Assembly (NCBI RefSeq): GCF_014645835.1
Contig: NZ_BMMM01000027.1
Coordinates: forward strand, 1-64,000
Direction: 5' to 3'
DNA: 64,000 nt
DNA from: Streptomyces albiflavescens
Lineage (GTDB): Bacteria > Actinomycetota > Actinomycetes > Streptomycetales > Streptomycetaceae
The position numbers were made by a program, and so were the translations under genes. The notes under the pieces were generated by a model. The model was not told the DNA's origin, searched no databases, and saw only the letters and a list, made by a program, of their open reading frames with translations. Shown in pieces: positions 36,693 to 45,363 of this stretch (position 1 is its first letter; every line of letters begins with the position of its first letter).

Positions 36693-37550
36693 CTACGACC
36701 GCCGCTCCTTGAGGTGGGCGTAGCCCATGAGGCCGACGAGGATCGTGAGGAGCACGGCAGAGGAGCCCACGGTCCCGAGGTCGAGGCCGCCCTTGGCGAC
36801 CGGCTTGGTCAGGAAGTCGCCCGCGGTGGCGCCGAGCGGGCGGGTGAGCACGAAGGCGAACCAGAACAGCAGGACATTCGGCACGACCGGCACGCGCGTC
36901 AGCGCGAGGAGTCCCGCGAGCACCCCGCCCACGAGGAGCGCGCCGCCCGCGTAGCCGAGTCCGGAGCTGTCGGACAGGAAGTCGCCCATGGAGGTGCCGA
37001 GCGTGTTCGACACGAGGATCGCCGACCAGAAGAGAGCCTCGCCCCGGAAGGTCACGATGTCGCGGATGACGAACGTCTGCCCGGTGAGCTTCCAGACGAC
37101 GAAGATCGCGATGAGCAACGAGATCAGGATCGCGGCACCGGCGGGGTACCCGAGGCCGAGACCCTGCGGACCCCAGCCGAGCGAGGTGGCGCCGCCGGAG
37201 AGGTACTTGGCACTGGCGTCCCGGTTCATGAAGTCGGACATCGTGGTGCCGGCCATGCTGGTCGACAGGATCACGGTCCAGTAGAAGAACGGGTTGTACC
37301 GCCGCGACCTCAGCTGTACGACCAGCGTGATCACGAAGATCAGGAACAGCAGGATGGTGGTGAGGAAGTAGCCGAGCTTGAGGGTCTGGGCGAAGAGGTC
37401 ACCCGCCGTCTCACCGAGGGTCGTCGCGGCGATCTTCATGACCCAGAAGGCCAGCGTCACCTCGGGCAGCTTCTTCATCACATACGCGCCGGGATCGGCG
37501 ACATGCGGATCGGTGACACTCGGATCACTGGCGAGTTCCGACTTGTCCAT
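36693..37550 (-). CDS. DUF347 repeat membrane protein, copy 2
   Basis: This 285-residue membrane protein has the same four-repeat plan as the gene at 31672: FWVMKIAATTLGETAGDLFA, YWTVILSTSMAGTTMSDFMN, FWSAILVSNTLGTSMGDFLS, and FWFAFVLTRPLGATAGDFLT. The ATG at 37550 follows GGGAGAACTGAACA. A longer loop around residues 115-135 separates repeats 2 and 3. The shared upstream box suggests the same regulator as copy 1. Confidence 0.85.
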   Translation of the reverse strand: MDKSELASDPSVTDPHVADPGAYVMKKLPEVTLAFWVMKIAATTLGETAGDLFAQTLKLGYFLTTILLFLIFVITLVVQLRSRRYNPFFYWTVILSTSMAGTTMSDFMNRDASAKYLSGGATSLGWGPQGLGLGYPAGAAILISLLIAIFVVWKLTGQTFVIRDIVTFRGEALFWSAILVSNTLGTSMGDFLSDSSGLGYAGGALLVGGVLAGLLALTRVPVVPNVLLFWFAFVLTRPLGATAGDFLTKPVAKGGLDLGTVGSSAVLLTILVGLMGYAHLKERRS

Positions 37551-37620
37551 TGTTCAGTTCTCCCGTGGGGGGTACGGTGCACATGCCCGCAGGGCATGAT
37601 CATCAACGTGGCATGCGCAC

Positions 37621-37637
37621 CCTGAACACATCCTGAA
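37621..37637. promoter_or_regulatory. TTCAGGATGTGTTCAGG box upstream of DUF347 copy 2
   Basis: The minus strand reads TTCAGGATGTGTTCAGG, 71 bases upstream of the DUF347 start. The 16-base core equals that at 32530-32545. Two direct TTCAGG half-sites spaced about one helical turn fit an OmpR-family regulator. A palindrome CATGCCCTGCGGGCATG lies between the box and the gene. Confidence 0.65.
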
Positions 37638-37688
37638 CGCGTGGATCAGCCGCCGGCCAACGCCCCGAGGGGCCCGGTATGGCGGCGA

Positions 37689-37706
37689 TAGTCGACCGGT
37701 CGTACA
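37689..37706. promoter_or_regulatory. TetR-type operator, copy at its own gene
   Basis: TAGTCGACCGGTCGTACA at 37689-37706 has the perfect palindromic core CGACCGGTCG and lies nine bases before the TetR ATG. The same TAGTCGACCGGTCG is present at 38543, upstream of the SnoaL-like gene, so both genes are probably controlled by the TetR protein encoded here. Confidence 0.72.
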
Positions 37707-37714
37707 CTCGCTTC

Positions 37715-38335
37715 ATGGGACGGACCAGCGACGCCAGGGAGAAGATCCTCAGCGCTGCGCGCTCGCTCATCGAGCTGCGCGGCTACTCAGCTCTGGGCGT
37801 CGCCGAGATCTGCAAGACGGCCGGCGTACCCAAGGGCAGCTTCTACTACTTCTTCGAATCCAAGGAATCGCTCGCCCTGGCCGTGATCGACGAGCACTGG
37901 GCCGGTCAGAAGCGCACCTGGACTCGCATCCTGAACAGCGACGAGGAACCTCTGCGGCGCCTGTTCCGGCTGTTCGAGGAGACGGAAGCCGCCCAGCGTG
38001 CCGGCCAGCAGAGCTGCGGCACCGTCTCGGGCTGCCTCTTCGGAAACCTCACCCTGGAGATGAGCAACCAGACCGAGGCGATTCGCACACGGCTGCAGGA
38101 GATCTTCGACGCGCAGGTCGAGATGGTCGAGGCGGTCATCGCCGAGGCCCTCGAGCGCAAGGAGGTGACCGCGACCGACACACGGCAAGCCGCACAGGCG
38201 CTGGTCGCCCAGCTCGAAGGGCAGGTGCTGTTCGCCAAGCTCTACAACAACACCCACCGGCTCAACCTCCTGTGGGTGAACTGCCTGGCCCTGCTCGGTG
38301 CTCGCGCACCGCACGAGGCCGTGGCCGGCGCCTGA
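37715..38335 (+). CDS. TetR/AcrR-family repressor
   Basis: This 206-residue repressor has an N-terminal HTH (about 5-50): AREKILSAARSLIELRGYSA and IC-KTAGVPKGSFYYFFESK. The C-terminal ligand domain includes Cys residues (QQSCGTVSGCLFGNL near 103-117), which could sense oxidants or electrophiles, as in some TetR proteins (inference). The ATG at 37715 was chosen because the operator lies just upstream and would be inside the gene with the upstream start at 37679. Its likely target is the gene at 38665. Confidence 0.87.
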   Translation: MGRTSDAREKILSAARSLIELRGYSALGVAEICKTAGVPKGSFYYFFESKESLALAVIDEHWAGQKRTWTRILNSDEEPLRRLFRLFEETEAAQRAGQQSCGTVSGCLFGNLTLEMSNQTEAIRTRLQEIFDAQVEMVEAVIAEALERKEVTATDTRQAAQALVAQLEGQVLFAKLYNNTHRLNLLWVNCLALLGARAPHEAVAGA

Positions 38336-38508
38336 CCGATCGATTCCCCCGAGGGCCGGCCTCCGCCCTCTCTTCGGCAATCGTGCCGCTCCTCCGGTTC
38401 GCCGCCGCAACGCCCGTGCGAGACCTGACCCCGCCCCGCTGACGTGCGCTGGAAGGCTGCGCCTACCAGGTGGGAGGAAATGGGTCCCGCCCCCGACCCT
38501 GTTGAGCT

Positions 38509-38560
38509 TTGACTTCTGTTCGTGGATACGTCTAGGGTGCATTAGTCGACCGGTCGGCTA
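38509..38560 (+). promoter_or_regulatory. promoter and TetR-type operator of the SnoaL-like gene
   Basis: A possible -35 TTGACT (38509-38514), an 18-base spacer and a -10 TAGGGT (38533-38538) precede the palindrome TAGTCGACCGGTCGGCTA (38543-38560, one mismatch). The expected transcription start falls at the operator edge, the right position for repression. The rest of the 38336-38664 gap contains no gene that I can recognise. Confidence 0.65.
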
Positions 38561-38664
38561 GTGCGTCGACGGCGGCATGAGCGCCGGTCACTGACCCGCA
38601 CGGCATCGCTCGCGAGGCGCGGTCACGAGGCCGCGCCACCGATTCCACCGACAGGAGAACCCTG

Positions 38665-39036
38665 ATGAACAGCACGACGGACAGCGAAGCGATCCTGCGC
38701 GGCGTCCTCGACGCGTGGAAGGCCGCCGTCGACGGGCACGAACCGGAACAGGTCGCCTCACGGTTCACCGAAGACGCGATCTTCCAGGGGCTGCGCCCCT
38801 ACAGCGTCGGAAGGCCCGGCATCGCCGCCTACTACGACTCCCAGCCCCTCGGGTTGACGGCCGAATACCGGATTCTCGAAACCCGGCGCCCGGCCGACGG
38901 CCTCGTCCTGGGCTACCTGAGCGTCGACTTCTCGTTCACCGACCGGCCCACCATCCACGTCAACCTCGTCGTACTGGTGAAGCACCTGGAGGACGGCTGG
39001 TACATCAGCCACTACCAGGTCTCCAAGCTCGACTGA
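38665..39036 (+). CDS. SnoaL-like/SgcJ-type NTF2-fold protein
   Basis: This 123-residue protein has the NTF2-like cone fold of the SgcJ/EcaC group: ILRGVLDAWKAAVDGHEPEQ at the start, FTEDAIFQGLRPYSVGRPGI in the middle and VLVKHLEDGWYISHYQVSKL at the end. The activity is not known and may be ligand binding, isomerase or hydratase. AGGAGA lies ahead of the ATG. The TetR operator upstream ties it to the regulator at 37715. Confidence 0.8.
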   Translation: MNSTTDSEAILRGVLDAWKAAVDGHEPEQVASRFTEDAIFQGLRPYSVGRPGIAAYYDSQPLGLTAEYRILETRRPADGLVLGYLSVDFSFTDRPTIHVNLVVLVKHLEDGWYISHYQVSKLD

Positions 39037-39050
39037 CACTCCCCGCTCAG

Positions 39051-39105
39051 CCGACTTGCGCGCAAGGCTGCCGACTTGCGCGCAAGGCTCAGCCGAGTTG
39101 GGCGG
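39051..39105. repeat. 20-bp repeats at the 3' end of the macrodomain gene
   Basis: CCGACTTGCGCGCAAGGCT occurs at 39051 and 39071, each with the perfect palindrome CTTGCGCGCAAG. Read on the minus strand, the unit CAAGTCGGCTGAG resembles the coding end of the macrodomain gene, CAACTCGGCTGAG, which includes its TGA. It lies between convergent genes and can form a hairpin terminator. Confidence 0.75.
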
Positions 39106-39598
39106 CGAACGCCTCGTACGCAGGCTGATCAAAGAGGACGAATCTGACCTCCTCGACCGCCGTCTCGGTGGCCCGCACCGTCTCCACCGCAATGCGAGCG
39201 GCGTCGTCCATCGGCCACCCGTAGATACCGGCGGAGACGGCGGGAAACGCGACCGTACGAGCGCCGAGCTCGTCGGCCACCCTCAGCGATTCCCGGTAGC
39301 AGGAGGCCAGCAGCGCCGACCGGTCCTCCCCGTGGACAAAACGCGGTCCCACGGTGTGGATCACCCAGCGCGCGTCCAGGTCCCCCGCGGTGGTGGCGAC
39401 CGCCTGGCCGGTGGGCAAGCCCTTGCCGTAGTGGCCGGCACGGAGTTTGCGGCACTCGGCGAGGATGGCGGGGCCTCCTCGGCGGTGAATGGCTCCGTCG
39501 ACGCCTCCGCCGCCGAGCAGCGAGGAGTTCGCCGCGTTGACGATGGCGTCCGCGGTCTGCCGGGTGATGTCGCCCTGGACCAGCGTGATCGTGGTCAT
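39089..39598 (-). CDS. macrodomain O-acetyl-ADP-ribose deacetylase
   Basis: This 169-residue macrodomain protein begins TITLVQGDITRQTADAIVNA with AANSSLLGGGGVDGAIHRRG, the MacroD/YmdB-type ADP-ribose-binding loop, and GIYGWP later. It hydrolyses O-acetyl-ADP-ribose or removes ADP-ribose from proteins. It is coupled by ATGA to the upstream FAD oxidoreductase. A sirtuin that would produce O-acetyl-ADP-ribose is encoded at 20544. Confidence 0.92.
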   Translation of the reverse strand: MTTITLVQGDITRQTADAIVNAANSSLLGGGGVDGAIHRRGGPAILAECRKLRAGHYGKGLPTGQAVATTAGDLDARWVIHTVGPRFVHGEDRSALLASCYRESLRVADELGARTVAFPAVSAGIYGWPMDDAARIAVETVRATETAVEEVRFVLFDQPAYEAFAAQLG

Positions 39599-41013
39599 GA
39601 CTGCCTCAGCCTCCTCCAGACGGCCTTCGCCGCGTTGTGCCCCGACATGCCGTGCACGCCGGGCCCCGGCGGGGTGGCCGCCGAGCAGAGGAAGACGGCC
39701 GGGTGCGGGGTGCTGTACGGGAACAGGGACAGTTTGGGGCGCAAGAGGAGCTGGAGCCCGGAGGCGGCGCCGCAGGCGATGTCTCCGCCCACGTAGTTGG
39801 CGTTGCGGGAGGCGAGCTGGGGCGGGCCCGCGGTGGCGCGCGCCAGTACGCGGTCGCGGAAGCCCGGCGCGAACCGCTCCAGCTGCCGCTCGATGGCGTC
39901 CGTGAGGTCACCCGTCCAGCCGTTCGGAACATGTCCGTACGCCCAGAACACCTGCTTGCCGTCGGGTGCTCGGGAGGGGTCCACGACGCTGGGCTGCACG
40001 GTGATCAGGAAGGGCGTGTCGGGCGCCCGCCCCTCGCGGGAGGCCGCACGCAGCGCGGTACCGATCTCCGCGCTGCTCCCCCCGATCTGCACGGTCCCTG
40101 CGGTGCGTGCCTCCTTGGCCGTCCACGGAACGGGCCCGTCCAGCGCGTAGTCGATCTTGAAGACGGCCGCCCCGTACCGGTAGCTCTCGTAGTACCGCCC
40201 GAAGCCCGCGATCCGGGCCAGGGCGGTGGGCGAAGTGTCGAAGACGTACGCGCGCGCGGGGGGCAGGTCGTCCAGGCGCTTGACCTCGTAGTCGGTGTGT
40301 ACGGTGCCGCCGAGGTCCTTGAGATACGCGGTGAGCGCGTCGGAGACGGACTGGGAGCCGCCGCGCGCGACGGGCCAGCCGCGAGCGTGCGCGGCCAGCG
40401 CGAAGACCAGGCCGACGGCGCTGGTGGCGAAGCCGTCGAGCGGGGCGACCACGTGCGCCACGAGCCCGGCGAACAGGGCCTTGGCGCGCTCATCACGGAA
40501 GCGGCGGGTCAGCCACGTCGACGGCGGCAGTCCGGCGAGGCCGAAGCGGGCGAGGGTGACCGGATCGCGGGGCAGCGCGGTCAGTGGCAGCGACATGAAG
40601 TCGTGCGCCAGCGTGTCCCACTTCGGCAGGAACGGCGCGACCAGCCTGCGGTACGTGCCCGCGTCACGCGGTCCGAACGAGGCGGCCGTCTCGGCCACCG
40701 ACCGCGAGAGCACCGCCGCCGTGCCGTCGGGCAACGGGTGCGCCATGGGCAGCTCGGCGTGCAGCCACTCCAGTCCGTACCGCTCCAGGGGCATCGCCCT
40801 GAACGCGGGCGAGTTTATGCCCAGCGGATGCGCGGCCGAACAGGGATCGTGCCGGAATCCGGGCAGCGTCAGCTCTTCGGTGCGCGCTCCCCCGCCCACG
40901 GTGTCCCGCGCCTCGAAGACGGCCACGGAGAAGCCCCGGCGGGCCAGCTCCACGGCGGCCGTCAGTCCGTTAGGCCCCGCACCCACTACGACCGCATCGA
41001 GCATCGACGGCAC
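39595..41013 (-). CDS. FAD-dependent oxidoreductase, phytoene desaturase-like
   Basis: This 472-residue flavoprotein has the dinucleotide motif VVVGAGPNGLTAAVELA (about 8-24), then GGGARTEELTLPGFRHD, similar to PYROXD2/phytoene desaturase-type proteins. The C-terminus GPGVHGMSGHNAAKAVWR contacts FAD. No carotenoid synthesis genes are near, so the substrate is unknown and carotenoid desaturation is unlikely. It overlaps the macrodomain gene by ATGA. Confidence 0.85.
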   Translation of the reverse strand: MPSMLDAVVVGAGPNGLTAAVELARRGFSVAVFEARDTVGGGARTEELTLPGFRHDPCSAAHPLGINSPAFRAMPLERYGLEWLHAELPMAHPLPDGTAAVLSRSVAETAASFGPRDAGTYRRLVAPFLPKWDTLAHDFMSLPLTALPRDPVTLARFGLAGLPPSTWLTRRFRDERAKALFAGLVAHVVAPLDGFATSAVGLVFALAAHARGWPVARGGSQSVSDALTAYLKDLGGTVHTDYEVKRLDDLPPARAYVFDTSPTALARIAGFGRYYESYRYGAAVFKIDYALDGPVPWTAKEARTAGTVQIGGSSAEIGTALRAASREGRAPDTPFLITVQPSVVDPSRAPDGKQVFWAYGHVPNGWTGDLTDAIERQLERFAPGFRDRVLARATAGPPQLASRNANYVGGDIACGAASGLQLLLRPKLSLFPYSTPHPAVFLCSAATPPGPGVHGMSGHNAAKAVWRRLRQS

Positions 41014-41183
41014 CTTCGGACTCCTTCGTCAGCCGACGGCCACTGAGATCAGGATATGCCGGAGGACTGACAGCCTTGGCGGCGCGGGTGGTTGAGGACG
41101 GAGGCCTCGCCGGGGCACGAGCCGGCGGCACCCGCCTCGGAACGGGCGTGGGATCCCTTGATCGGGCCCGGCCCGCCGCCCGA

Positions 41184-42029
41184 TCAGGCTCCGGCCGCCA
41201 GCAGTGCCGCCACTCGGCGGGCCGTGGCCTCGTCCCGGGCCGCCGTGAACGGCAGCACGTTGCCCCCTGTCACGCGGAACGGCTCGCCCGTGAGGGTCAG
41301 GTGGACGCCTCCCGCCTCCTCGACCAGCAGCAGGCCCGCCGCATGGTCCCATGCGGCCTCCCAGGAGAAGGCCGTGGCGTCCAACTCGCCGCGGGCGATG
41401 GCCAGATACTCCAGCCCCGCCGAGCCGCACGGGCGCGGAACGACTCCCTCGACGTACAGGCCGAGGAGCGCGCGCTTCTGCTCGTCCGTGGTGTAGTCGG
41501 GGTGGGACGTGGCGATGTCCAGGTCGCGGCCCGGCTCGGGCGAGCCGGAGCGCAGCGGCACACCGTCGAGCACGGCGCCCCGGCCGCGTATCGCCGTGGC
41601 GAACTCGTCGCGCACGGGAGCGTACGTCCAGGAGGCGAGCACGACGCCGTCCAGCGCCAGCGCGACCAGCGTGCAGAAGCCGGAGTCGCCGTGCACGAAC
41701 TGCCTGGTTCCGTCGACCGGGTCGACGATCCAGACCGGTGCCTCGCCGCGTATGGCTTCATACGTCGCCGGATTGGCGTGCACCGCTTCCTCGCCGACCA
41801 CGACCGAACCGGGCAGCAGCTTGGTGAGGGCCTCGGTGAGGTACTCCTCGGCCTTGCGGTCGGCGTCCGTCACCAGGTCGTGGGGGCCGGCCTTCTGGTC
41901 TATCTCGTGCGCGGCGAGCTGCCTGAAGCGGGGCATGATCTCGGCGGCGGCCGCCTTGCGGACTGCTTCTTCGACGTCGGACGTGCGGTGGGCGAGAAAC
42001 TCGTCGATGGTTTCGATGTCTCCGATCAT
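41184..42029 (-). CDS. inositol monophosphatase-family phosphatase
   Basis: This 281-residue Mg-dependent phosphatase has GEEAVH (near 80), WIVDPVDGTRQFVHG (near 99-113) and WDHAAGLLLVEEAGG near 225, the three metal motifs of the family. It may act on inositol phosphate, histidinol phosphate or a related ester. The ATG at 42029 is the start. It stands alone, with about 170-bp gaps on each side. Confidence 0.9.
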   Translation of the reverse strand: MIGDIETIDEFLAHRTSDVEEAVRKAAAAEIMPRFRQLAAHEIDQKAGPHDLVTDADRKAEEYLTEALTKLLPGSVVVGEEAVHANPATYEAIRGEAPVWIVDPVDGTRQFVHGDSGFCTLVALALDGVVLASWTYAPVRDEFATAIRGRGAVLDGVPLRSGSPEPGRDLDIATSHPDYTTDEQKRALLGLYVEGVVPRPCGSAGLEYLAIARGELDATAFSWEAAWDHAAGLLLVEEAGGVHLTLTGEPFRVTGGNVLPFTAARDEATARRVAALLAAGA

Positions 42030-42127
42030 GGCTCCATGACAACACGCGCCACTGACAATCCCCGCCCGCCCGGTGTACTGCGGGTGGAATCGCCATGAAT
42101 ACCGGGGATCGTAGATCGGCTATGCCT

Positions 42128-42170
42128 CTTTCCCGGGATCAGTGACGCCTTTCCCGGGATCAGTGACGCC
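42128..42170. repeat. 21-bp tandem repeat after the GGT-like gene
   Basis: CTTTCCCGGGATCAGTGACGCC occurs twice with a 21-base period (the copies share one base). The minus strand reads TCACTGATCCCGGG, which weakly echoes the end of the GGT-like gene (CGCTGATCCCC, stop TGA). It may be a 3'-end duplication that has diverged. Confidence 0.6.
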
Positions 42171-42202
42171 GGGCGCCGAACGGCGATGCCGACGGTCGGG
42201 GA

Positions 42203-44023
42203 TCAGCGTCCGACCGCATACCCCTGCATCCCGCGCGGATTCGCCGCCGCCGACAGCACACCCGTCCGCGGGTCCCGGGCGACCGCGCACAGCCGCCCCT
42301 CGGACCAGGCGTCGGCGACCACGACGTGGTGGCCGCGGCGCCGCAGCTCCTCGACGACGGTCTCGTCCATGCGGGACTCGACGGTAAGGCTGCCGGGACG
42401 CATGCCGCGGGGGTAGAAGGAACCGGGGAAACTGTCGTTGTGCCAGTTCGGGGCGTCGACCGCGCCCTGGAGGTCGAGGCCGCCTCGCACCTCGGAGCGC
42501 AGTGCCACGGACAGGAAGAAGTGCGTCTGCCACTGGTCCTGCTGGTCACCGCCCGGGGTGCCGAACGCCATGACCGGCACGCCGTCGCGCAGTGCCAGCG
42601 AGGGGGTCAGCGTGGTGCGCGGGCGGCGGCCCGGCGTCAGTGCGTTGGGCAGTCCCTCTTCCAGCCAGGCCATCTGGAGCCGGGTGCCGAGCGGGAAGCC
42701 CAGCTCGGGCACGACCGGGTTGGACTGCAACCAGCCGCCGCTCGGGGTGGCGGCGACCATGTTGCCCCAGCGGTCGACGACGTCGAGGTGGCAGGTGTCG
42801 CCCCGGGTGCCGCCGTCCGGCTCCACGTCGGGTTCCGGGGCCGTCCTGGCCACTGTCGGTTCACCGGCGCCGGGTACCGCCAGGGCGTCGAAGCCCGGCT
42901 CGCCGGAGGCCACCACGCGCGCGTGCTCGCTCAGTCGCGGAGTGCGCCCTCCGGGGCTGCCGGGGCACAGCTCGTACGACGCCTTGTCGCCGACGAGCGC
43001 ACGGCGGGCGGCGTTGTACGGCTCCGAGAGCAGCTCGTCGAGCGGCACCTCGGCGGCATCCCCGTACCAGGCCTCCCGATCGGCCATGGCCAGCTTGCAG
43101 CCCTCGATGAGGAGGTGGACGTAGTCGGCGGAGCCGTAGGGCGGCAGCTCGGGCGGGAGCAGCGCCAGCTGCTGCAGGAGGACCGGGCCCTGGCTCCAGG
43201 GGCCCGCCTTGCACAGGGTCCAGCCCCGCCAGTCGTACGTCGCCGGGGCCTCGTAGGTCGCGGACCAGGCCGCCAGGTCGGCGGCCGTCAGAGTGCCGGT
43301 GTGGCGCTCGCCGCTGGTGTCCATGGTGGGCCGCCGGGCCTGACGCACCAGGGCCTCGGCGATGAAGCCGGAGCGCCAGACCCGCCGGGCGGCCTCGATC
43401 TGCACCACGCGGTCCGTCTCTTCGCAGACCTCGGCGAGAAGCCGTCGCCAGGTCGCGGCGAGGACGGGATTGCGGAACAGCTCGCCGGGGCGCGGTGCCT
43501 TGCCGCCCGGCAGATACACCTCCGCCGACGAGGTCCACTCCGTCTCGAAGAGCTCGCGCACGGTCTCGACCGTCTCGCCGACGCGCTCCACGGGCGCATG
43601 CCCGTCCTCGGCGTACCCGATGGCGTACTTGAGGACGTCGGCGAGCGGCTTGGTTCCGTGGTCGCGCAGCAGGAGCATCCAGGCGTCGAACGCACCCGGC
43701 ACGGCGGCTGCGAGCGGCCCGGTGCCGGGTACGAGATCCAGACCGAGCCCCCTGTAGTGGTCGATCGTCGCTCCCGCGGGTGCGACGCTCTGGCCGCACA
43801 GGACCCGCACCTCGCCGCCCGCCGGGGCGAGGATGATCGGGACCTCGCCCGCGGGTCCGTTGAGGTGGGGCTCGACGACGTGCAGGACGAATCCCGCGGC
43901 GACGGCGGCGTCGTAGGCGTTGCCGCCGTCCTCCAGGACGGCCATCGCCGACTGCGAGGCGAGCCAGTGCGTGGAGGACACCATGCCGAAGGTGCCCTGC
44001 AGCGTCGGTCGTGTCGTGAACAT
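42203..44023 (-). CDS. gamma-glutamyltransferase-family protein
   Basis: This 606-residue protein belongs to the Ntn-hydrolase GGT family. The N-terminal half has the A-subunit signature VSSTHWLASQSAMAVLEDGG and NAYDAAVAAGFVLHVVEPHL. The autoprocessing and catalytic Thr is in GDTCHLDVVDRWGN (about residue 418), where classical GGTs have TTH. The C-terminal part contains TPGGDQQDQWQTHFFL. No signal peptide is seen, so it is likely cytosolic. The ATG at 44023 has GAGGTGG upstream. The substrate could be glutathione-like or a different gamma-glutamyl or acyl amide. Confidence 0.87.
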   Translation of the reverse strand: MFTTRPTLQGTFGMVSSTHWLASQSAMAVLEDGGNAYDAAVAAGFVLHVVEPHLNGPAGEVPIILAPAGGEVRVLCGQSVAPAGATIDHYRGLGLDLVPGTGPLAAAVPGAFDAWMLLLRDHGTKPLADVLKYAIGYAEDGHAPVERVGETVETVRELFETEWTSSAEVYLPGGKAPRPGELFRNPVLAATWRRLLAEVCEETDRVVQIEAARRVWRSGFIAEALVRQARRPTMDTSGERHTGTLTAADLAAWSATYEAPATYDWRGWTLCKAGPWSQGPVLLQQLALLPPELPPYGSADYVHLLIEGCKLAMADREAWYGDAAEVPLDELLSEPYNAARRALVGDKASYELCPGSPGGRTPRLSEHARVVASGEPGFDALAVPGAGEPTVARTAPEPDVEPDGGTRGDTCHLDVVDRWGNMVAATPSGGWLQSNPVVPELGFPLGTRLQMAWLEEGLPNALTPGRRPRTTLTPSLALRDGVPVMAFGTPGGDQQDQWQTHFFLSVALRSEVRGGLDLQGAVDAPNWHNDSFPGSFYPRGMRPGSLTVESRMDETVVEELRRRGHHVVVADAWSEGRLCAVARDPRTGVLSAAANPRGMQGYAVGR

Positions 44024-44201
44024 GCCTGCCACCTCGCTGTACGGAGCGATCAACCTCGGCCCCGACTATGGCATTTGCGCTCCCGGGAGGGCAGACCGGC
44101 AGCCCCGCACCCCACGGACCCGGTCCGGAAGGACCGGAATGATCGGAATCATTCGCCCGGGGTGGACGTTGATCCTCATGGAACGGAACGGAGGCGGTTC
44201 G

Positions 44202-45320
44202 GTGCACGGTGAGTACAAGGTCCCCGGCGGCAAGCTCGTCGTGGTGGATCTGGAGGTCGAGGGCGGAGTGCTGCGCCACGCACGCGTGGCAGGCGATTTC
44301 TTCCTCGAACCGGACGAGGCGCTGGACGCCGTCGATCACGCACTGAACGGCGCCCCGGCCGACACCGACGCGACAGGCCTGGCCGCCCGCATCGACGCCG
44401 CACTGCCCGAGGGCACGGTCATGTACGGGCTGACCTCGGAGGGCATCGGGATCGCGGTGCGCCGGGCGCTCGCGCACGCCACCGACTGGACGGACTACGA
44501 CTGGCAGCTGATCCACGAAGGCCCCCAGTCCCCGGCGCTGCACATGGCCCTGGACGAGGTGCTGACCGCCGAGGTCGCCGCGGGCCGGCGCCCACCGACG
44601 CTGCGCGTGTGGGAGTGGGGCGCCCCGTCCGTGATCATCGGCAGCTTCCAGTCGCTGCGCAACGAGGTCGACCCGGAAGGCGCCGCGCGCCACGGCATCG
44701 AGGTCGTGCGCCGGATCTCCGGCGGCGGCGCGATGTTCGTGGAGCCGGGCAACACCATCACGTACTCGCTGTCCGTGCCCGAGGCCCTCGTCAAGGGACT
44801 TTCCTTCCAGGACAGCTACGCGTATCTCGACGACTGGGTGCTCGGCGCCCTCGGCGACATGGGGATCAAGGCCTGGTACCAGCCGCTGAACGACATCGCC
44901 ACGGACCAGGGCAAGATCGCGGGCGCCGCGCAGAAGCGTGTGGTCGGACCCGTAGACGGGGGCGGGCCCGCAGGGCCCTCGGTCGGGGGTGGTGGTGAGC
45001 GACGGGCGGGAGGGTCCGGCGCCGTGCTGCACCACGTGACCATGTCGTACGACATCGACGCCGACAAGATGCTCGAAGTGCTGCGCATCGGCCGGGAGAA
45101 GCTCTCCGACAAGGGCACGAAGAGTGCGAAGAAGCGGGTCGATCCGCTACGCCGCCAGACGGGGCTCACACGCGAGGCGGTCATCGAGCGGATGATCGAC
45201 TCGTTCCGCGGCCGGTACGGACTGGCGGACGGCAAGGTGACCCCGGAGGAGCTGGGCAGGGCGGAGGAGTTGGCACGGTCGAAGTTCGGGTCTGCGGAGT
45301 GGACGGCGCGAGTGCCGTAG
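44202..45320 (+). CDS. lipoate-protein ligase A family protein
   Basis: This 372-residue protein carries a BPL_LplA_LipB-type domain. The N-terminus VHGEYKVPGGKLVVVDLEVE is an accessory domain, and the catalytic half contains HMALDEVLTAEVAAGRRPPT, RRISGGGAMFVEPGNTITY (RRxxGGG motif near 174) and DIATDQGKIAGAAQKR. A Gly-rich insertion of about 25 residues (near 250-275) follows, then VLHHVTMSYDIDADKM. The GTG at 44202 is chosen because GGAGG lies seven bases upstream. It could attach lipoate or octanoate; the target is unknown. Confidence 0.85.
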   Translation: MHGEYKVPGGKLVVVDLEVEGGVLRHARVAGDFFLEPDEALDAVDHALNGAPADTDATGLAARIDAALPEGTVMYGLTSEGIGIAVRRALAHATDWTDYDWQLIHEGPQSPALHMALDEVLTAEVAAGRRPPTLRVWEWGAPSVIIGSFQSLRNEVDPEGAARHGIEVVRRISGGGAMFVEPGNTITYSLSVPEALVKGLSFQDSYAYLDDWVLGALGDMGIKAWYQPLNDIATDQGKIAGAAQKRVVGPVDGGGPAGPSVGGGGERRAGGSGAVLHHVTMSYDIDADKMLEVLRIGREKLSDKGTKSAKKRVDPLRRQTGLTREAVIERMIDSFRGRYGLADGKVTPEELGRAEELARSKFGSAEWTARVP

Positions 45321-45363
45321 CCCTGGTGCTCGGTGGACGGCACCCTGCCACCGCGGGTGCCGA

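Noticed and set aside
39595..41013. carotenoid biosynthesis gene
   Set aside because: The protein is phytoene desaturase-like, but no crtB, crtE or other carotenoid genes are nearby and the macrodomain neighbour does not fit.
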